From Hygrophila difformis (Eukaryota; Streptophyta; Magnoliopsida; Lamiales; Acanthaceae): a stretch of DNA of 64,000 nt. The notes below the pieces were generated by a model. The model made no database searches and was not told the origin of the DNA. It saw only the letters and a list, made by a program, of their open reading frames with translations. The DNA lies in contig JAOANR010000014.1 in NCBI GenBank assembly GCA_030278955.1, positions 16,060,068 to 16,124,067 of the forward strand, read 5' to 3'. Below, piece by piece: positions 56,744 through 64,000 of the stretch (the first letter of the stretch is position 1; every line of letters starts with the position of its first letter). Position numbers and translations under genes: made by a program.

Positions 56744-58691
56744 TGATGCACCCTGTGAAACCACATTTAAATAAGCTTAAATTATGTTGAAATGAACCTA
56801 AATTGCATGCATGAGACCTTATTTTACTGCTTTTTAACGTATATTTCATGTGATATGTAAATATTAATAAGACCGGTTAAATTGAGCTTATCCGAGCCCA
56901 ATTTACCTTGTTTTATGCTTTTTAATAAGACTTTGGCAATTCTAATACATTGCAATGATGTTCAGGCATTAAAATGAAGAAAGAAGATGTTCGGAGGTCA
57001 AAGGATGCAAAATTCGGAATTTTCAACACTGGAAAGCTCCAGAATGCGCCACATGGGCATGGCGGCGCCTAAAATCATGCTTGAGCGCCACATTATGCGC
57101 CACTTCAACACTTAGGAAAATTTCGGATGGAAAAAAGCTTCAGGATGCGCCGCAATGCCTTGGTGGCGCCGAAAAGTACTCCAGAGCGCCACAAAATGCG
57201 CCGCAGAGTAAAATTTAGGAAATTGTCAGAATGCACCGCACCTTCTTGGCGGCGCATAAAAGTGCCTTTCAGCGCCACAAAATGCGCCACTTTCAAAAAT
57301 TCGGAAAATCTTCTTATGCGCCGCATCTCCTTGGTGGCGCCGAAAACCTCTTCCGAGCGCCACTTTTTGCGCCACAGTCGCGGTTGAGCAGTTTTCTAAC
57401 CTCCCGAACACGGTTTTAAGGCCCGTTTATCGTCATTTCTTCATATCAGACTTACCATTCATCGACAGAAACTCTCTGAAATCATCTAACAATGGGAGAA
57501 GAAGGCCAGAATGCTGTTCTGATCGAGTTCTTCCTATCATAGGTGTTGCCTTTCTTTTTCTTGCTTTGTAATGAATTGAAATTGCCTCTAAATGTAATCT
57601 GCTATCATGTTTTTAATTTGTAGACGGATTTTTGTATTGTTCGTGTTAGAAGTGTTCTAGAACGGGAGTTCAGAATCACTTTGAAGTACGAATTCATCTT
57701 TTATGGAAGCAATATAAATGTCGCTGTTTTATGTTGTAATTTGGAGTAATCTGCAAAGATGTTAGAATCTGTATTAGGATTGTTAATCTGCTGCATAAGT
57801 TTGATCGATAAATCTATTTAGGCAAAGATCTGATGTTTTATATTTTTATCTGCTAAATCTTAATTGATCGATCAATCTGCAGTTTCTTCTTTTAGCAATC
57901 TGAAAATAATTCTAATTTGTCTACATCTTAAAATTAGTAATCTAATCCAATTTACCATGTTTCGTTATTATTTTACCATAATTGTTAAATTATCTACACT
58001 GTTCTGCATAATTAAATGTTAGAATCCAATTCTATGATTTCTGCTTTGCTACGGGAGATAAAAAGTAGAATTAATATTTTAGTACCGGAATTGGGAATAA
58101 ATTGCATTATAAATGGATTCTGGCATGTGCACAATGATTTGAAAAATGAAAAGTGCCTTTTAATTCCTATAGGAAAATTTGTATGCTTGGGAAAGACTCA
58201 AATTTAGGCCCAGAATAATGATTGCAGAATGTTAGATAATTTAATCAGCTTCCATGAAATCTGTTTAAGCATAATTTGATTATTAGTAAATTACAATATT
58301 TTTAATCTTTATATAATAATTAATTTTAAGAAATTGATCTTTTTAGACATTGGAAAATGCTAAATCAATATGCAATTTCTATTTTATATAAAGATGGCAA
58401 TATTTAAAATATTACAAGCATCTCCCATTTATATCTTATTTAAATATAATTTTAATTTGCTTTATTTTAAATTTAATGTCACTATTTTTAGTTTAATCAC
58501 CATTAGAATCAATCAAAATCTTTTTAAATATATTAAATATAATTAATGAACTTAAGAACAATTAAAGTTTCTCCGGAATGAAATAATATTCTGAAATTCC
58601 CTGTGGATTCGACCCGGTATTCACCGGTTTTTCTTACTTGATGACAACCATCCGCTTGTGGTAAAATATGAGTAGTGAAAATCACCCATCA
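56744..58691 (+). repeat. E5 3' LTR (about 1.95 kb)
   Basis: It starts TGATGCACCC after the polypurine tract and ends ...CCCATCA, so the termini are TGATG/CATCA. Near the end CCCTGTGGATTCGACCCGG is the U5 landmark common in Athila-type LTRs. Palindromic array 4 lies about 300 bp from the start. No partner LTR is in the window, so the boundaries are provisional (start could be 56741, end 58684). No primer-binding site follows, supporting a 3' LTR. Confidence 0.65.
57046..57373. repeat. GCGCCAC palindromic array 4 (in E5 LTR)
   Basis: Four units of 80-100 bp with the order GCGCC(A/G)C...G(C/T)GGCGC, spacer with GAAAA/TAAAA, then GAGCGCCAC-n5-GCGCC and a spacer with GGAAAAT. Several pairs use G-T in place of G-C or A-T. 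Confidence 0.8.
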
Positions 58692-59213
58692 CCCTTTTCT
58701 AGGTTTTGTTTTTATTTTATTTTATTTTTGGCCTAGATCTAAATTTTATTTTTATTTTGCTTCCTTAGATGATGTTGGTGTTCTTCCTTATTATGTTTGT
58801 AGTTCTTAGATTTTTCATTATTTTTGGTAGATTTGTCTTTTAATTTCATGTTTGTAGTTTTAGGGTTTAATTCATGCTATTAACCATTGTGCATGCATAT
58901 ATTTTTGACAACCACAAAATATCTACAACTGTGACTGCGAGATAAAACTGATGTGAAATAAATGATGTGGTCAATCCCATCTATCATAACCCACATCAGC
59001 TTAGAAACCGCATGAGCACTTGTGAACAAAAATATCACTTATGTGAAAAACTGTATGCAATTCGGTCTAAGGCAATTCGGTATAACCGAATTGCTCATGA
59101 AGACCGAATTGCATAACAAAAAGTGTTGTCTTCATGTGGTTTCTATCCAATTCGGTTTAGGCCGAATTGCTCATATAGATCGAATTGACTTTGGAGACCA
59201 CATTGTATGCATA
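58692..59213. other. unassigned segment between E5 and E9
   Basis: T-rich sequence (58700-58870) followed by a palindrome-rich part. No ORF, RNA gene or LTR terminus recognised. It could be flanking host DNA or a piece of another element cut by E9. Confidence 0.6.
59057..59170. repeat. nested CAATTCGGT palindromes
   Basis: The outer arms GCAATTCGGTCT/AGACCGAATTGC (59057-59068, 59101-59112) enclose the inner arms GCAATTCGGT/ACCGAATTGC (59072-59081, 59085-59094). A further CAATTCGG/CCGAATTG pair is at 59148-59169. Confidence 0.8.
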
Positions 59214-59765
59214 TGTAATACCCGAGAATTTTGCAACATAAAATAAATAATTAAATAAATAAATAAATATAATAAACATGATAAATGGATAAAGAATCAT
59301 AAAGGATGAGAAATGGAATTTAAATTAAAAAGGAATCAAAATTCCGAGAACCCGGGAAGCCGAAGACAATTTAATTGAATAAATGGTTACACGGAAACCC
59401 AACACCAATGGACTCAATAACTCGAGTCCAAATTTAAATTTAGATCCGAATAAAATTAAGATAGGAAATTAGAGCCTGAAAATACCCCGGAAATCCGAAT
59501 CCGAGAACATAGAGGGATAGAAGTCCGAAAGAGAGGAGGAAATGCCCGACGGATCGCACGACCCGATCCAGACCGCAGCCCGGACCAAGGCCGCGTGGTG
59601 GCCGCGCGCCCATAAGGGAAACACCGCGCCAAGTGCGCGCCACGCGACAGAATCGCCCGTTGCGAGATTCACTCGCCCGAATCCGGATTTTCCGACTTCG
59701 GTTGAATACCTTGCGGCTCAAGACTCACCAAGGCTGACCTTGGACGTCCCTAGGTCATGTCTATC

Positions 59766-59773
59766 TATAAATA
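59766..59773 (+). promoter_or_regulatory. E9 LTR TATA box
   Basis: TATAAATA followed by ACACC; 336 bp upstream of the donor-like site, close to the 360 bp seen in E6. Confidence 0.6.
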
Positions 59774-60101
59774 ACACCTCTTGGAAGCCCCGAACACTTT
59801 TCAAAACCCTACGATACTCTCTATACACAAAACCCTAGATCCGGAAATCGTCGGAGGCACAAAACCGAATGAAGGGACTGATTTGGACGAAAATTGGGAG
59901 TCTTCGATCGACGGGGTAAGATCCGATCTGTTCTTGTCCATTCTTTTCCATCCTTCATTCGAAAACGAATCCTAATTCGATCTTTTTCTATTCTAAACCC
60001 CCGATCCGGATCGAGAACGAAGAACCCGACGAACGGAGAGGATAAACGGTGGACTGGAAGCCACGCCTCCGAAATCGACGTTCCCGGACGACTACGAATC
60101 T

Positions 60102-61686
60102 GTAAGTTAACGCTTACACGGTTTTGGGAGAGTTAAAATTCGTTTAATCAAAAGAACTAAAACAAGAACTTAAAATCTGCCAACATGTGATTTCTACCGG
60201 CGCAGCGATTTTGTCTAATTTGTCTGAACCCTTAAAATCATCAAACGGGAAAACTTAAAACACAAAAACGTTCCTAAGACATAGATCTATCTACTGTAAA
60301 AATTTCATAATTTTTCATCGTGTTTTGATATCCGAAAATGACCGTGAACAGACCTGCCTTCGATTTAGATCTTGAAACGGTGACAGATTCTTTATCCGAA
60401 CTTGAGGTTGATTTTTACCTTAGATCTAGACCGATCTAGGATTGGCGTCGAACATAAGAATTGTAGATCTATGAATTTAGAACATCCCTGTAAATTTTTA
60501 GAATTTTTCTTTGAGATTTGAACCTCCGAACCTGAGCCGATCCGATCTGCGTTCGTACCGAAATCAAGAACCTTGACAGAAATTAGTTTCAAACTTGAGC
60601 TGAAGATTAACCTCTGATCCAATGAGAATTGGCCTTTGAGTTCTAAATGAAAGTTGTAGATAACCGTTTTAAGAATCACCCCGTAAAATTTCATCAAATT
60701 TAAAGTTAGTTTGGTATAGTAGATCTTGAAATCTAGAAACTGATGCGTCGAAACTCGGACAGATTATCACCCTGTTAAAGATTGACGTTTTTCACCTATT
60801 TCCGTATCTTGGATTGAAAAACTTAAAACATGAAACTTGTTCATCTCAGTATTTTGGAGTCACCGGTCAAACTCGATTTTTAATGAATTTGGAAGTAAAC
60901 TGTGGTTGACCGAGTCAAATCTTGAAACTCTTGTTGAAAAAAGATTTCAAATGATATCGGAGCGAATAGCATCCTGTAATAGTATACTTTGAGAAACTTA
61001 CTAAATTTGAGAAATTGGCCTTTAAGGTTTAAATGAGTGGAAACTCTTTTGAAATGAAATACATAAACAAACATTTTCGAAATCCCGTTATGACTAGTTT
61101 GAGCTTTCTACGTAGAGGGTGAGTGCTCCATCGGGTGCCCCTCTAGCTTTTTGCTTCGTGCCTAAACGGACGAGAGTGACCTATGTAGGGGGTGAGTGCC
61201 ATCGGGTGCCCCTCTAGCTTTTTGCTTCGTGCCTAAACGGACGAGAGTAATCTACGTACGGGGTGAGTGCTCTGCAGGGTGCCCTCCTAGCTTTACACAT
61301 CGTGCCTGGTTGGACGATGGTGTTGAACATGAGAAACTGTGCCAAAACGGCGAGAGAAACTTGACTACAAATAAAATCTTGATACTCGGCTAGGGACTAA
61401 CGGGAAAATTTAAAAGGCTTGAATGTTTTCTTTCCCTTATTTAAATTATGCTCTTAAATTATGTCCTACAATTATTTTACTTGGCAAGCTATATTTATGA
61501 TTTTATGGAGTCCATATCCTGTGAATTATGCCTTTAAAATTATTATTTGATAAATGAATCAAGTTATGGGGTGTTATGCACATGTCTTCAAATTTAATTA
61601 ATGGCTTTGAAACCCCATAATTCTGTATGTGTTAACTTACTCAGCACGTTGTGCTGACCAAAACCATTACTTTCTTTTTCCTACAG
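60102..61686 (+). other. intron-like segment inside E9 LTR
   Basis: TCT|GTAAGTTAACG at 60102 and CTTTCTTTTTCCTACAG ending at 61686; GTTAACTTACTCAG about 45 nt before the acceptor. Confidence 0.5.
61112..61325 (+). repeat. 72-bp minisatellite in E9 LTR (three units)
   Basis: Units start at about 61112, 61185 and 61256 with GTAGRGGGTGAGTGC; the third carries CTCTGCAGGGTGCCCTCCTA, the variant seen in E7. Confidence 0.75.
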
Positions 61687-62034
61687 AGCATGAAGAATAT
61701 GCATCATCATATGCATGCATGGGATATTCGGGGAAATATTATTTTCTTTTATTATTCTAGTCCTAGTTATGAATTGCATGAACGAGCCTGTTTAACCCGT
61801 ACTTTGGCCGTGATGGCTATACTTAAATTCCGCAGCATTATACATATGTAATTTTCCGCTGCAACTGTAATGACATTATTTTTAAATTATATATAATGGG
61901 CTGTTTGAATGTTTTAAATTCTGAAAAACAATAGCCTTGCATCTCTTTAGCAAGCTCGGAGAAACCGTGTCTTGCTAGGGAGGTGTGGCGGTGACACCCC
62001 GACCTGGGTGACCAAAAATTGGAGTGTTACAAAG

Positions 62035-62045
62035 TGGTATCAGAG
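62035..62045 (+). other. E9 primer-binding site
   Basis: TGGTATCAGAG, 3 nt after the LTR end; initiator Met-tRNA type. Confidence 0.9.
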
Positions 62046-62869
62046 ACCGGAATATTTTAAATCTATTATTATTATTATTACTTTTAAACTATTACTTTTA
62101 AACCATGATTATTTTTAAACTATTACTATTGAAACCAAATTATTATCTTTATTTTTAAAGTTTCCTAGCCCAAATCATTTTTGAGCCCAAATTATAATTA
62201 TTTTGACCCAATATAGAGGTCCAGGGATTTTAAATATTATTTTAAATTTCTAAGCATTATTTCCATGGAAATCAATTTTTATTTTAAAACCCATGGAAAA
62301 AAAATATATATAGAACATGAATAATTTTTGGGGGAAATCATCATTTGCATTTGCATATTGCGTCTCCTTTATTTAAAGAACTTGGAATCTTGACGAATTT
62401 TAACTTAGAATCTTGGCTAATTTTAACTTAGAATCTTGGCAAATTTTAACTTAGAATCTTGGCGAAGTTAACGTAGAATCTTGGCGAATATTAACTTAGA
62501 CCTCTTGCTTGCACTAGATGACTTAGAAGCTTGACATCAAATTAGAAACGCTCACTAGAGACTGATCTTGCCGTAGTTCTAGATCGCGTTTATCTAACGC
62601 ACGCCTAAGCATAGCAAATCTCGGCCTTAGCCATTCCTATCCTTGTACGAATTAGAAAATTTCCTCATTTGGAAAAAAAAAACCTGGACAGACCTGTCTG
62701 AACAAAAAAAATCGAAATAAAACAAAATAAAATAAAACCCAGAAGCATACGACGCTTCTTAGTTCGATCGAGCACCACGTGCGAAATTACGAAACACATA
62801 TACATTTATAAAAATCGTTTAGACTATATGTTAATTTCACAAGTCCTAATCCACACCGTTTGTAACAGA
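62046..62869 (+). other. E9 leader
   Basis: AT-rich leader with (ATT)n at 62058-62083 and five near-repeats of 'ttaacttagaatcttggc' at 62385-62500. No ORF. Confidence 0.7.
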
Positions 62870-64000
62870 ATGGCACCCAGAGGTAGACCGAGAACCCAAC
62901 TGGCTCCCCAAACTACTACTGAAGTCCCACCAAATGTCACGGAACCGGTAGAAGAACAACCTCAAGGTGCGCAGGACGCCCCCGCACCGAACAATGTGGG
63001 CGATCGTCTTCGGACGATAGAAGAGGTCTTGATTGCGCTAGGGAACGCACAAGTCAATCAGGGTCAAGCCGCTGCGGTACCTCCGCCCCAAGCTCGTCCC
63101 AACTATCTGGCCATGGTGAATCCTTACTAGCCACCCCACTATGCTGGTGAGGAGGATCCAACAAAACTGGAGGAATGGATCCGGACTTTTGACAAGCTTC
63201 TGGGGGCGGTCAAGTGTCCGGAAGGAGAGAAAGTGCACGTCGCTTCGTACTACTTGGGAGGCGAAGCGGACGACTGGTGGCAAGCGACTCAAGAAAAACT
63301 GCAAGAAGATGATGAGCCCTACTCGTGAGCGGAAATGATGGAGATGCTTAGGAATAGATTCTATCCCCTGAGTACCAAAGCAGCGATGTACGAAGAATTT
63401 ATGTCGCTGAAACAAGGGGGCCAGACAGTGCAAGAGTACTACACTCGATTAAAAGAGCTGGTGAGGTTCGCACCAAGATTAGTACCCACAGATGCGGAGA
63501 AGGCTCAAAAATTCGAGATGGGACTGAACCTGGCAGTACACGAGGTGATCACAGGGGTGCACTACCCCAACCTACAAGCTGTTTATGATCGTGCGGTAGC
63601 GGTTGCACGAGTTCAAGGACTGAAGCGTAAGGCGATAGGTGAGACTAGCCGAGGTCCCCATGGACAAGGCAAAAGAGATAAGGACCGCAGAACTGATATT
63701 GACTTGGGTAGGAATAATTATCATGAAGGACCAAATGAGCTAGCCCAAGGCGACGAGGAAGGGAACAATAGAAGGATTTTCAACCGTGAAGGCTACGTAC
63801 CCCGATGCCCAAATTGTAACCAACCTCATCTGGTGAGAGGATGCCCTCAACCCGACACATGCTTCCGGTGTGGTCGACGTGGACATCGGATGAAAGAGTG
63901 CCGAACCCATATTAAGAATATCACCAAGAGAGAGGACCTGGCCGCTGGACCTGACCAGCCACGAAACCTAGACGGTCAAAATGGCAACAACCAACGGCAC
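62870..64000 (+). pseudogene. gag: E9 gag, interrupted by two stops (partial)
   Basis: The ATG at 62870 (MAPRGRPRTQL...) starts a gag homologous to those of E6 and E8. In-frame TAG at 63128-63130 lies just before PPHYAGEEDPTKLEEW, and TGA at 63326-63328 replaces the Trp of the Y-[ST]-W motif. Otherwise the frame stays open to the window edge, through YYLGGEADDWW, RNRFYPLSTKAAMYEE and two CCHC knuckles (CPNCNQPHLVRGC, CFRCGRRGHRMKEC, about 63808-63903). Two nonsense changes in an otherwise intact frame mark a fairly recent death. The remainder of the element is not visible. Confidence 0.9.

Larger units (their letters stand above)
11962..58691 (+). mobile_element. E5, Athila-like element hosting both nests
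   Basis: The oldest layer. The visible E5 parts are 11962-15323 and 50412-58691; its left part lies beyond the window behind E4. The order is end of integrase, long post-pol region with an antisense ORF, sORF and two homologous sense ORFs, polypurine tract at 56730-56740, and 3' LTR. About 10 kb of E5-type sequence separates integrase from the LTR end, long for the env-like region of Athila. The GCGCCAC palindromic arrays at 13.7, 15.1, 53.4 and 57.0 kb tie the two halves together, as does the ATCCT duplication flanking E6. Confidence 0.7.
59214..62031 (+). repeat. E9 5' LTR (2818 bp)
   Basis: Starts TGTAATACCCGAGAATTTT, the same start type as the innermost module of E3, and ends TTGGAGTGTTACA. 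It has a GC-rich block (59540-59690), TATAAATA at 59766-59773, a donor-like site at 60102, an acceptor-like site at 61686 and a three-unit minisatellite (61112-61325). Confidence 0.9.
59214..64000 (+). mobile_element. E9, gypsy element, 5' portion
   Basis: The 5' LTR, primer-binding site, leader and most of gag are visible; the element runs off the right edge. It belongs to the E3/E8 group by U5 sequence, minisatellite type and gag, but is more diverged. Whether it carries pol cannot be seen. Confidence 0.9.

Noticed and set aside
58692..59213. 5' leader of a second Athila-like copy following an E5 5' LTR
   Set aside because: The T-rich stretch resembles such leaders, but there is no primer-binding site after 58691, and a polypurine tract precedes the LTR, so a 3' LTR is favoured.

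Overview
The window is plant nuclear DNA, very probably from a eudicot with a large repeat-rich genome; the species cannot be told from the sequence. It holds no cellular gene that I recognise. Almost every base belongs to Ty3/gypsy LTR retrotransposons inserted into one another. The evidence is LTRs with TGTAAYACC...GGTGTTACA termini, primer-binding sites complementary to initiator Met-tRNA, polypurine tracts, gag with CCHC knuckles, RT/RNase H/integrase, one chromodomain, and matching 5-bp target-site duplications (TSDs).

Layout. The oldest layer is an Athila-like element, E5 (11962-58691). Its decayed integrase end (11962-13163) is followed by a long post-pol region with an antisense ORF (14290-14787), a small ORF, two homologous sense ORFs (51726-53447 and 53875-55332), a polypurine tract and a 3' LTR (56744-58691). 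Two nests have been driven into E5. The left nest (1-11961) shows four further levels: E4 LTR piece (10919-11961, +), E3 (4486-10918, -), E2 LTR piece (3144-4485, +) and E1 (1-3143, -). The right nest (15324-50411) is E6, a chromodomain-bearing chromovirus with TSD ATCCT. E6 contains a 4.4-kb solo-LTR-like insertion in pol (22891-27324, TSD ACTAC). Its 3' LTR contains E7 (30724-49481, TSD TTACT), whose 3' LTR contains E8 (39780-48214, TSD GCCCT). After a 522-bp unassigned spacer, a further element E9 (59214-64000, +) runs off the right edge.

How they work together. E6 carries the full enzyme set, now broken by one nonsense codon and an insertion. E3, E7 and E8 look like internal-deletion derivatives of such an element. 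E8 keeps an intact gag only. E3 and E7 keep a 13-codon stub of gag joined to the last bases of pol. All share the same primer-binding-site type and a related 3' cassette, so they would depend on proteins supplied by an E6-like partner. LTR pairs differ by about 1.2% in E6, 0.3% in E3, 0.21% in E7 and 0.13% in E8, which agrees with the nesting order E6, E7, E8 and indicates recent activity.

Most unusual points: (1) the LTRs of E1, E3, E6, E7, E8 and E9 share a splice-donor-like GTAAGTTAAC and a pyrimidine-rich CAG acceptor 1.3-1.9 kb apart, with family-specific tandem arrays between them; (2) a ladder of two or three successive polypurine-tract plus LTR-start modules, each of which serves as the real LTR start of some element here; (3) several unrelated arrays of short GC-rich palindromes with paired, compensating base changes, some lying just upstream of TATA boxes or ORFs; (4) the two E5 paralogous ORFs and the antisense ORF.
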